From the NCBI GenBank assembly GCA_018303185.1, contig JAGVYR010000033.1, positions 1 to 54,447 of the forward strand: a stretch of 54,447 nt of DNA, in the 5' to 3' direction. The notes under the pieces were generated by a model. That model made no database searches and had not been told where the DNA came from. It saw nothing but the letters and a program-made list of their open reading frames with translations. Shown here piece after piece: positions 1-8,423 of the stretch. The stretch is from Candidatus Woesearchaeota archaeon (GTDB lineage: Archaea > Nanobdellota > Nanobdellia > Woesearchaeales > GW2011-AR4). Positions within the stretch are counted from its first letter, which is position 1; each line of letters starts with the position of its first letter. The position numbers were made by a program, and so were the translations under genes.

Positions 1-1
1 C

Positions 2-124
2 ACAAAGGGAGAAAACCATGTTGGAATGTTCAACTTAACGCCTGTGCTTTATGTCCTGGAGATGGGCAATATAACTTCTGTCAACATAACCAATGCTGTT
101 GAGGCAATGATTGGGCTGGCTTAA
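2..124 (+). CDS. C-terminal end of an upstream protein (partial)
   Basis: Open frame from the window edge ...TKGENHVGMFNLTPVLYVLEMGNITSVNITNAVEAMIGLA*; its stop overlaps the next start (TAATG). Confidence 0.5.
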   Translation, partial: TKGENHVGMFNLTPVLYVLEMGNITSVNITNAVEAMIGLA

Positions 125-3100
125 TGGGGTGGGAAGAAAGCTTCAATAAAATGCCAGAGAAAGGGCAGATAGGGACTGCGGCTTTCCTAGTTTTAGTAGG
201 CTCTATCGCCCTAGTTGCTGCTTTCAATCTTACAAACGAATCCGCTGCAAACGAGTCATTAAATCCGTATTTAGTTTTTAATAATACATATGTGATTTCT
301 ACAACAGATAATACATCAAATTCTACTGCATCAAATGTCTTAATAAATTTCTCAGGCATTATAGAAAACTTTACTTTTCAAAACCTCAATGATACAACCC
401 CTATTAACTTAACTACAAACCAAAGCAAGCCTGCTGCCAATGCAAAACTAAATAAAATCAACATAACAGAAGCCCTGAAAATGAACAAAGGCAAGGTAAA
501 CAAGATAACGGAGGATTTTCTCTCTAAAGCTTTCTTAAACGACACTGGAAAGTTCCTGATTAAGTTTAAATCTGGAGTGGATGCAGGTAAGCTGGAAAAC
601 GTCTCGATAAGCAAGTCTGTAAACCTTTTTGATGCTGCCATTGTAGATGGAAAGGCAAAGGATATAGCTTCCCTGCTTTCCGATTCAGAAATTGAGTATA
701 TTGAGATAGATCAAAAAGTAACAATAATAGGAGATGGAATTCCCTATAATATCAATAAAGTTAAGGCTCCTTTGGCATGGAATTTAAGCAATGGAACTGG
801 AGTTAAGGTTGCTGTGCTTGATACAGGAATTGGGCATCATTCGGACCTTAACGTTGCAGGCGGAGTTTCCTTTTTGGACAACAATTATTGGGATTCAAAC
901 GGGCACGGCACTGAAGTGGCTGGAGTTATTGCTGCTACGTTAAATAATGATGGAATAGTGGGCGTTTCCCCTGCTGTTTCTCTTTATTCTGTCAAGATAA
1001 TGCAGTATTCCACAGGCGACCTGAGCAATGCTATCGCTGGAGTTGAATGGTCAATTGAGAACAACATGAGCATAATCTCTATGTCTTTCGGCATTGAGAG
1101 CTATTCCCAGATATTTAAGGATGTTTTGCAGGAAGCTTATGATGATGGAATAATATTGGTGGCTGCTTCTGGCAATGAAGGAACAGACACAATATTGTAT
1201 CCTGCCGCTTATTCTTCTGTCATAGCAGTTGGGGCAACAACAGCAAATGATGAGCTGGCTTACTTTTCATCATACGGCTTTGAGCAGGAGCTTGTTGCGC
1301 CAGGAGTTGACATAAATACAACCACCTTAAGGGACGGCTACGGCACTGCTTCCGGCACTTCTTTGGCTGCTCCCCATGTAACCGGAGTAGCTGCATTGAT
1401 TAAATCTTTTAACGATACTTTGACAAACACTGAAATAAGAAATAAATTAAGGAATGATGCTATGGATTTGGGCGATGCGGGAAAGGACGATTATTTCGGA
1501 TACGGGCTTGTTCAGGTAAATTTACAAAGCAATAACTTTTCATATATTAATGATTCATATTACTATGAAATCTTTGATATCACCGATTATGGATTTGAAA
1601 ATGAAAGCTACTGGTTCTGGCTGGAAGGGAATGGGAGTGTTGATGATGTTGATTTCGAGGAAGGGTATTATTTAATCAATATAACTTTTCAGAATGGTAA
1701 AAATTACTTAAAACACTACAATGTTACAAAAAACGGGAAAACTTTTTTGATGGAACAAATAATATTTTTACATGATGACGACTATAGCCAATACGGTTCC
1801 AGTAATGATGGGATATTATGGAAAGATGGAATTTACAGAGTTAAATTAGATAGCGAAGTGCTTGGTGCTGATGCAGATTGCTATGATACTGACTCTGATT
1901 GGACTGATATGGAGTATTGTCTTGCAGGAACGTCTGGAGATATGGATGCGTGTGATAACCTCCAATCAGAAATTAACTGTAATACGTTCACTGATTGCGA
2001 ATACCCCGTTATCATTGGAATATACCATCCTATCTTGAATACAGGAACCATTTCTACTTATAATGTTAGAGAAGAAGTTAGTGCGTATTGCGGGACATTA
2101 AATGAAACCAATAGGGGAGATGTAACAAGAACTGTATATATTATAGATAAAATTAGGGCAAATTGCCTAAACCTTACTCATTATAATGTTGAAGGGCATT
2201 ACGGAAGCAACAACTGGGTTAATGTAGAAACACTTGAATGCACAGGTACTGCAGATCTTTGCAGTAATGATATGGTAAACTACACTACCCCTAGTTCAAC
2301 AGTAGATCCATGCGTTATCATGAATTCGTGCAGCGGCAACGTCCAAGTAATAACCCAGGACTCTAAAGGTGAACTTCTTAATAATCTTCTTGTGACGAGG
2401 GAATCTGTCTCGAATCAGACGACATCTGACGGCTTCATCAACTATAACATGACCAGAACCTGTGGCCAAGACATAGACTTTGACGTTTACTGTTCTGACA
2501 ACACGACCTACTGCGGTTCCAAGTCCGCTTCCATGGACTTTAACGGAGATTTTGACAGCTTGGTGTTTGATTGCTCCGTATGCTCAGGCGCGCCTGATTT
2601 GGCAATTGATTTAGGCTCCATAAATGCAAACCAAAAATCCGGGAATGTATATACAATAAAAGTCAACATCACAATAGACGGAAGCTTTGCATTGAGTGAT
2701 GTAAATGTTACAGTAAAAGGTCAGAATAAGGACACTGGATTGATAGAAAGGGAGAACAGCACCTTAATCAGCATTGCCTCTTCTGATAGGAGCAAATTGG
2801 CCAGTATAAATTTTGACATTTCAAATATCAATTACTTGAACATATATGTGGATACTAAAAACAAGGCAAAAGACCCAAGAGACAATAATTATGTGCTGTA
2901 TCCCTTCATCAAGAGGAAAATTGCTGCATATCTGGATATAAATACTGGAGTTACTGCTGCGAACACGGCAATAAGGAACTACCTTAAGGCTTTTGTAGAT
3001 GAGAAAAGCACGCAAGGCCAGGCTACAGTGACAATTTCTGTAGGCAAGAAGAGCCAGTTTGCTAATGTTAACACCTATCAAAATTTCTATACATTAGAGA

Positions 3101-4458
3101 ATTACGGTTGGGGTATTGGGACTGCCAATTCTGTTTTATACAACAAGAAATCATTGAGTTTTAGGCCTTATACCGGTTTAGTGGGAGGATTTAGCGATGG
3201 CAGTAATTTCTACATCTTCGCCTACGGAAAGGACATTGAGGGAGACATAGCCACTTTAAAGAAGCTAATAAGCCAATCAAATATATTCTTTTCTGAGGGT
3301 ATAGTGAACCAAGAGCGCTTAGAGATAATTGATGATTTCGATACTATTGGGATAAAAGTAATGGATATAATGCATAATCCGGAGAATCATCAGTATTATA
3401 GGCAGAACAATGCCAAGTTTGCCGATGTCATTACCAAGATATTGAACGATAATAATTTTGAGATTGCTATTAAAACTGTGATGAGCAATACCTCTAATAC
3501 GCAAAATTCTACCTTAAGGCTAAAGAACCTGAATTCAGACTTATCGGACGATTACAGAGATACAATAATTAACACCAGCAAGCCGGTAGTTCTATCGGGT
3601 GGAATATTCAGCAATCTTTTTACGTTTGAAAATGGTTTAGGTGGAGAACTGGCCAATGAAGGCTACGATGTATGGACTATAGAGCTTACAGGAGGTCCTC
3701 AGATTGAATGCGACAACTGCTACGATTATACATACGATGATTTGGTAAATGGCTTCTGGCCTACCTTAGTGAGCGGAGTTTTGGAATATTCCGGGAAAAA
3801 TAAAATTGACTATATTGGACATTCTAACGGATGTAGGGTAGCTCTGTCCTCGTTGAATGAGTATTCCAACGGAAAAGGGGATGTCGGGTTTGCCTTTGAC
3901 ACCCAAACTGGAAAGTTTGATACATTGATGGACCTTCCAGCCAATCCTGTGGACAAGTTTTTTGGGATTGGGTGTCCAGTTACTTTAAGTGCTAACTCTC
4001 AAACTAAAGAGAATATTGAGAACCTTAAAAATGGGATACCAAGAGGGAGGCTAGCAATAGCAAGCTTAAATTCATCATCTGCTAAACATATTACCAAAAG
4101 AGATTTTGTAAAAGCTTTGTCATTTGTAGGGAAGATACCTGTGATTAACTATCTCTTTGATGATAATAATAAAATCGCATTGAATTTAATGAATTTTTAT
4201 GTTGAACAATACCTAGCAAATAATTATACCAGCCCTTTTAATTTAAGTTTAAACGAAGCACATTTGTATATGGGGGATGAAGTACCTATAACTCACATTA
4301 ATACCGATAATGATGGTGCAGTCCCTATTCAAGACATATACATCTTAAATCAATCAATAAGCTCCCCATTTAAAACAGCCAATATATACCATGAAACCCA
4401 CTCAGGCATTCTTGAAAATAATAAAATGAAGGAGGATATTGAAAAGAAACTAAAATGA
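124..4458 (+). CDS. Secreted/membrane-anchored subtilisin-like (S8) serine protease with C-terminal alpha/beta-hydrolase (lipase-like) domain
   Basis: S8 triad motifs VAVLDTGIG, NGHGTEVAGV, GTSLAAPHVTGVAALI; N-terminal KGQ + hydrophobic segment; CARDB-like region APDLAIDLGSIN...; C-terminal GHSNGCRVALSSL nucleophile elbow with downstream Asp (DNDGAVP) and His (ETHSG). Confidence 0.9.
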   Translation: MGWEESFNKMPEKGQIGTAAFLVLVGSIALVAAFNLTNESAANESLNPYLVFNNTYVISTTDNTSNSTASNVLINFSGIIENFTFQNLNDTTPINLTTNQSKPAANAKLNKINITEALKMNKGKVNKITEDFLSKAFLNDTGKFLIKFKSGVDAGKLENVSISKSVNLFDAAIVDGKAKDIASLLSDSEIEYIEIDQKVTIIGDGIPYNINKVKAPLAWNLSNGTGVKVAVLDTGIGHHSDLNVAGGVSFLDNNYWDSNGHGTEVAGVIAATLNNDGIVGVSPAVSLYSVKIMQYSTGDLSNAIAGVEWSIENNMSIISMSFGIESYSQIFKDVLQEAYDDGIILVAASGNEGTDTILYPAAYSSVIAVGATTANDELAYFSSYGFEQELVAPGVDINTTTLRDGYGTASGTSLAAPHVTGVAALIKSFNDTLTNTEIRNKLRNDAMDLGDAGKDDYFGYGLVQVNLQSNNFSYINDSYYYEIFDITDYGFENESYWFWLEGNGSVDDVDFEEGYYLINITFQNGKNYLKHYNVTKNGKTFLMEQIIFLHDDDYSQYGSSNDGILWKDGIYRVKLDSEVLGADADCYDTDSDWTDMEYCLAGTSGDMDACDNLQSEINCNTFTDCEYPVIIGIYHPILNTGTISTYNVREEVSAYCGTLNETNRGDVTRTVYIIDKIRANCLNLTHYNVEGHYGSNNWVNVETLECTGTADLCSNDMVNYTTPSSTVDPCVIMNSCSGNVQVITQDSKGELLNNLLVTRESVSNQTTSDGFINYNMTRTCGQDIDFDVYCSDNTTYCGSKSASMDFNGDFDSLVFDCSVCSGAPDLAIDLGSINANQKSGNVYTIKVNITIDGSFALSDVNVTVKGQNKDTGLIERENSTLISIASSDRSKLASINFDISNINYLNIYVDTKNKAKDPRDNNYVLYPFIKRKIAAYLDINTGVTAANTAIRNYLKAFVDEKSTQGQATVTISVGKKSQFANVNTYQNFYTLENYGWGIGTANSVLYNKKSLSFRPYTGLVGGFSDGSNFYIFAYGKDIEGDIATLKKLISQSNIFFSEGIVNQERLEIIDDFDTIGIKVMDIMHNPENHQYYRQNNAKFADVITKILNDNNFEIAIKTVMSNTSNTQNSTLRLKNLNSDLSDDYRDTIINTSKPVVLSGGIFSNLFTFENGLGGELANEGYDVWTIELTGGPQIECDNCYDYTYDDLVNGFWPTLVSGVLEYSGKNKIDYIGHSNGCRVALSSLNEYSNGKGDVGFAFDTQTGKFDTLMDLPANPVDKFFGIGCPVTLSANSQTKENIENLKNGIPRGRLAIASLNSSSAKHITKRDFVKALSFVGKIPVINYLFDDNNKIALNLMNFYVEQYLANNYTSPFNLSLNEAHLYMGDEVPITHINTDNDGAVPIQDIYILNQSISSPFKTANIYHETHSGILENNKMKEDIEKKLK

Positions 4459-4874
4459 AAATCGATTTAAAAAACGTAGCTAAATTAAACGTTATTTATA
4501 TTTTAATTGAATTTTTTATATTTCTTTTTGCAGCCTTAGGATTTTTCAGTTTTTTCGTTAGAAAATGTAGTGGTTTAGATTTTGGATGCGAATATGAAAC
4601 AATATTTTACATTCAAGGAGTTGTCAATCTATCATTTGTAATATACGCAAGACAAAAATTTAAGCAACAATCATTTGCAGATAGAGTTAGTAATCTCTTT
4701 TTAGCTAGTATAATACCGATTAGCATAATTAACTTTATGATTTATGAATTTACATACTCTAAACTTAGGATATTTACCTTACTAATTGTTAATATGCTAA
4801 TCATTCTATTATTGGTGATTTTGTCATTAAGAATTCATTTTAAAAAGAAATTTCGAGGGAAAAATGATAGATGA
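4455..4874 (+). CDS. Small polytopic membrane protein (candidate immunity protein 1)
   Basis: 139 aa, about 4 predicted TM segments; ATGA overlap with upstream hydrolase-domain gene. Confidence 0.75.
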   Translation: MKIDLKNVAKLNVIYILIEFFIFLFAALGFFSFFVRKCSGLDFGCEYETIFYIQGVVNLSFVIYARQKFKQQSFADRVSNLFLASIIPISIINFMIYEFTYSKLRIFTLLIVNMLIILLLVILSLRIHFKKKFRGKNDR

Positions 4875-6168
4875 CTGCTACGACTCCACTTGTTATAGCT
4901 TGGTAAACCAGTGCTGGTGTGCATTGATTGTAATGGTTGCAGAATGCCAACATAGAAACCAGTCAAACATCTTCCTTTCTGAAAGCATTGTGAATCAGGA
5001 AAGGCTAGAGATAATTGACGATTTTGACACTACAGGCATTAAAGTAATGGATATAATGCACAATCCTGAGAATCATCAGTATTATAGGCAGAACAATGCC
5101 AAGTTTGCCGACGTCATTACCAAGATATTGAACAATAATAATTTTGAGATTGCTATTAAAACTGTAAAAACGACAAATGACAACACTACTCTGAGGATGA
5201 AGCATGTTAACAGCGATTTCTCAGTGAATTATACCGATGCTGTTGGCAGCAGCAGCAAGCCTGTTGTGCTGGCAAGAGGCTTGTGGAGCAACCTCCTTAC
5301 TTGGTTGGATTTCGGCCAGGAACTGGCATTTGACCAAGAAAATGCAAGGGATGTGTGGCTTATCGAGATTACCGGAGGCCCCACTATTGACGGAGATTGC
5401 CAGCCAAATGGAAAGTATGCTTGCCCTAACTATGGATACGAAGATTTAACTGATTATTACTGGCCTGCGCTCATAACTGGCGTTCAGAATTACTCTGGAC
5501 AGAAAACTCTTGATTACGTTGGATTCTCAAATGGGTGCAGAGTAGGTCTAGATGCCCTTAAGAACTGGTCTGCTTCTGGGAAAAGTAATGCAGGATATGT
5601 GTTTGATTCAACAACTGGAAGCTATATCTTGTCTGACTTATCCACTCAGCCAGTTGACAGGTTTATCGGTGTTGGATGCCCTGGAGCTTTTGAGGGTGAA
5701 TCGGCGTTTAGCGAAAATTTTGGTCAACATGGGCAGGATGTGTTAGATTTCTTTGCAAGAAATGGAGCAGAGCATGTAACTGGAAGAGATATTGGGTTAA
5801 GGTTACAAGAAGAATGCGGATTTTTCGATATAAAATGTCAGATTGCAGCTACTAGTTTACAAGAAGTGGGAGAGAATAGAATTTCTAGAAATCTTGGGTC
5901 AGATTACTTAAATTTTATTACTAGCGCAGCAGACCAACAACCGGGATTAAACTTACAAATCCCAAGATTATTAATAATTTATGGAGAACATCCTTCTGGA
6001 TTAGAACAATTAAGCGATGGTGTCGTAACAGCAGAAGATGCGTTTGCAATATTAGCTGCTGTTAATGGCACCAGTGAAGGCATTTTAAGAGTTAATGGCG
6101 TAGACCACTCTCAATTACCGGACAACGGAAACACGAAATTTTTGATAAGGAGGAATTTAAATGACTGA
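4864..6168 (+). CDS. Orphan alpha/beta-hydrolase C-terminal module (candidate orphan toxin tip 2)
   Basis: SIVNQERLEIIDDFDTTGIKVMDIMHNPENHQYYRQNNAKFADVITKIL... matches the C-terminal part of the S8 protein; GFSNGCR elbow, SDGVV Asp, VDHSQL His; no signal peptide. Confidence 0.8.
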   Translation: MIDDCYDSTCYSLVNQCWCALIVMVAECQHRNQSNIFLSESIVNQERLEIIDDFDTTGIKVMDIMHNPENHQYYRQNNAKFADVITKILNNNNFEIAIKTVKTTNDNTTLRMKHVNSDFSVNYTDAVGSSSKPVVLARGLWSNLLTWLDFGQELAFDQENARDVWLIEITGGPTIDGDCQPNGKYACPNYGYEDLTDYYWPALITGVQNYSGQKTLDYVGFSNGCRVGLDALKNWSASGKSNAGYVFDSTTGSYILSDLSTQPVDRFIGVGCPGAFEGESAFSENFGQHGQDVLDFFARNGAEHVTGRDIGLRLQEECGFFDIKCQIAATSLQEVGENRISRNLGSDYLNFITSAADQQPGLNLQIPRLLIIYGEHPSGLEQLSDGVVTAEDAFAILAAVNGTSEGILRVNGVDHSQLPDNGNTKFLIRRNLND

Positions 6169-6484
6169 AGAAAAACTACGTCTAAAAAACAAGAGGATAA
6201 AATACTGTATTATTGGGATTATTTTTGGTATTTTTGGTGCTATTTATGGATTTTTATCCTATAAGTACAATATTGGGGAATCGTTAAGTGGGATTTTATT
6301 CGTGCTACCTTACAAATTCTATCTTAAGGTATACCCTATCCTAAATTTATGCCCTTATGATACAACATCTTTGTGTGCTTGGTTTGGCTTGTCGCTAGTT
6401 GTATTTACCGCTCCCATATATTACGGAGCATTGGGGTATTTAATCGGCTATATAGTCGAAAAAATGTCAAAGAACAAAAAATGA
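6161..6484 (+). CDS. Small membrane protein (candidate immunity protein 2)
   Basis: 107 aa, 2-3 hydrophobic segments; overlaps genes on both sides. Confidence 0.7.
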   Translation: MTEEKLRLKNKRIKYCIIGIIFGIFGAIYGFLSYKYNIGESLSGILFVLPYKFYLKVYPILNLCPYDTTSLCAWFGLSLVVFTAPIYYGALGYLIGYIVEKMSKNKK

Positions 6485-7839
6485 TTGAACTTCAAGAACA
6501 AGAAATTATTGGAATAGAAGCTTTCAGCTGGATAGATAGAATTGGAAACCCTGCCAGTGACATAGATGGCGATATAGCATCAGTAAAGAAGCTTGTATCT
6601 GCCAAAGACCTGTTCTTCAACCGCGATTTGCTTACGCAGGAAAGGACAACGGTTATTGATGATTTGGACTTGACAGGGATTGGGGTTGCCGACTTGTTAA
6701 GGAGCCCTTCAAACTTTCCTTATTATTCTGACAGGACATCTGATAGGTTCGCTACAGTAGTGGAAAGAATACTGAATAATAACAACTTCGAGATTGCCGT
6801 TAGGACAGTAAAAACCACAGATGGCACCTCTTACGGGCAAAATACAACTTTGAGATTGAAGAACGTGAATTCTGACCTAAGCAATAATTACAAGGATGTG
6901 CTGGTGAATGGCTCCAAGCCTGTTGTCATGTCTGGAGGCATATTCTCAACCTTAACCGCATGGGAAAACGGAAACTCCAGAAATGGGTTAGCTAACGACT
7001 TGGTGAATGATGGCCATGACGTGTGGGAAATAGAGATGAACGGCGGGACTAACACGGAATGTGATACGTGCCCTGATTATACATATCAAGACCAAGTGGA
7101 TTACTTCTGGCCTGCTTTAATAGCGGGAGTGATGAATTATTCCGGCAAGAATAAGATTAATTACATAGGACACTCTAACGGGTGCAGGGTTGCTTTATCT
7201 TCACTGAATTCGTATTCTCATGGGAAAAATAATACAGGTTACACTTTCAATTCAGAAACAGGAGAATACGATATAAGTGTTGACTTGCCAAATCTGCCTG
7301 TTGATAAGTTCTTTGGAGTGGCTTGTCCTGGGGTTTTGAATGATGATACTTCTTTTACTTCATCCACAAGGGTCAATGTAATCCCTATTATAGGTCCAAA
7401 GCTGGGCTATTTTACTATGGATTTAATATCTGATCCACATGTTAAAATGAGGGATTTTACAATAAGGGCCTTGCCCTTCTTATTGAATCGTGGTGAAATT
7501 AGTTTAGGTAATTCACTCCTAACTATTGGAACTTTAATAGAACCGAGTGAAATATCAAGAAATCTATTGGACTACTATGTCAACCTATCAGTTCAAGATT
7601 CGTCAACGTTTGTCGTTTCGAGTGTTGATGTAGGAAAAATTGAGTTATTTAATGGTAAGCCATCGGATTTTATTGTTCCTTTTGAAGATCAACAATCAAT
7701 ATTAGATGGGTTAACCATATCTGAAAAGAGCGGTACCTCTATCAGTACTGGATTGTTTCCAATTCCTCTGATAAATGATCACGCTTCTATGAAGGATAAT
7801 AGCAAAGTCAAAACAAATATTAGGGAGGAACTAAAATGA
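6481..7839 (+). CDS. Orphan alpha/beta-hydrolase C-terminal module (candidate orphan toxin tip 3)
   Basis: DIDGDIASVKKLVSAKDLFFNRDLLTQERTTVIDDLDLTGIG aligns to DIEGDIATLKKLISQSNIFFSEGIVNQERLEIIDDFDTIGIK of the S8 protein; GHSNGCRVALSSL. Start placed at ATG 6481 (ATGA overlap), inside the listed ORF 6373-7839. Confidence 0.8.
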   Translation: MIELQEQEIIGIEAFSWIDRIGNPASDIDGDIASVKKLVSAKDLFFNRDLLTQERTTVIDDLDLTGIGVADLLRSPSNFPYYSDRTSDRFATVVERILNNNNFEIAVRTVKTTDGTSYGQNTTLRLKNVNSDLSNNYKDVLVNGSKPVVMSGGIFSTLTAWENGNSRNGLANDLVNDGHDVWEIEMNGGTNTECDTCPDYTYQDQVDYFWPALIAGVMNYSGKNKINYIGHSNGCRVALSSLNSYSHGKNNTGYTFNSETGEYDISVDLPNLPVDKFFGVACPGVLNDDTSFTSSTRVNVIPIIGPKLGYFTMDLISDPHVKMRDFTIRALPFLLNRGEISLGNSLLTIGTLIEPSEISRNLLDYYVNLSVQDSSTFVVSSVDVGKIELFNGKPSDFIVPFEDQQSILDGLTISEKSGTSISTGLFPIPLINDHASMKDNSKVKTNIREELK

Positions 7840-8345
7840 AATCCGATGTCTTAGACAATCTGGAAAAACCAATCTACGCATCGTTTTTTATTGCATTTGC
7901 AATGACTTTTTTATTTTACACTGTTTACATAATTGGAGGAGTATTCTATAAGATCATTCCTTTCTCTTTAGTATCTTATGTAGTGATGATAATTGTCTGT
8001 AATTATATCTTGCAAAAAATATCGACAAGAAATGATATGCTAAGTAAGAGCATAGCAATCTCGTCATTAATAATCCCGTTATTCTCTATTTTATTGCTCG
8101 TGTTGGGTAAATTTGTAGGGTCGTTTAATCAAGAGACGCAGTTTATCACTCTTGAAATTGGTGGACCATTAGTTATTGTTGTGGCTTCTTTTCTATCTGC
8201 AATTTTAGAATTTAGGAACTCTAAAAGCAAAATAAGTTTTATCGCAATTCTAGCTAAAACATTCCTGTTTTATCTTATTGTATCAATTTTAGTTGTAATT
8301 GTATCTATAATTCCAATTGTATTTTTAAATCCAATAATAGGTTAA
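7836..8345 (+). CDS. Small polytopic membrane protein (candidate immunity protein 3)
   Basis: 169 aa, about 5 TM segments; ATGA overlap with upstream hydrolase module. Confidence 0.75.
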   Translation: MKSDVLDNLEKPIYASFFIAFAMTFLFYTVYIIGGVFYKIIPFSLVSYVVMIIVCNYILQKISTRNDMLSKSIAISSLIIPLFSILLLVLGKFVGSFNQETQFITLEIGGPLVIVVASFLSAILEFRNSKSKISFIAILAKTFLFYLIVSILVVIVSIIPIVFLNPIIG

Positions 8346-8348
8346 AAT

Positions 8349-8423
8349 ATGGAAAACGGAAACTCAGGGAACGGCCTTGCAAATGACCTATTATATGACG
8401 GCCATGAGCAGGAGATTAAATGA
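8349..8423 (+). pseudogene. 24-codon remnant of a further hydrolase module
   Basis: MENGNSGNGLANDLLYDGHEQEIK* matches WENGNSRNGLANDLVNDGHDVWEIE in the 6481-7839 protein; stop overlaps next start (ATGA). Confidence 0.75.

Noticed and set aside
5237-5746. Short + frame ORFs 5237-5449 and 5552-5746 inside orphan tip 2
   Set aside because: Out-of-frame within a well supported hydrolase-module CDS, no domain or RBS support.
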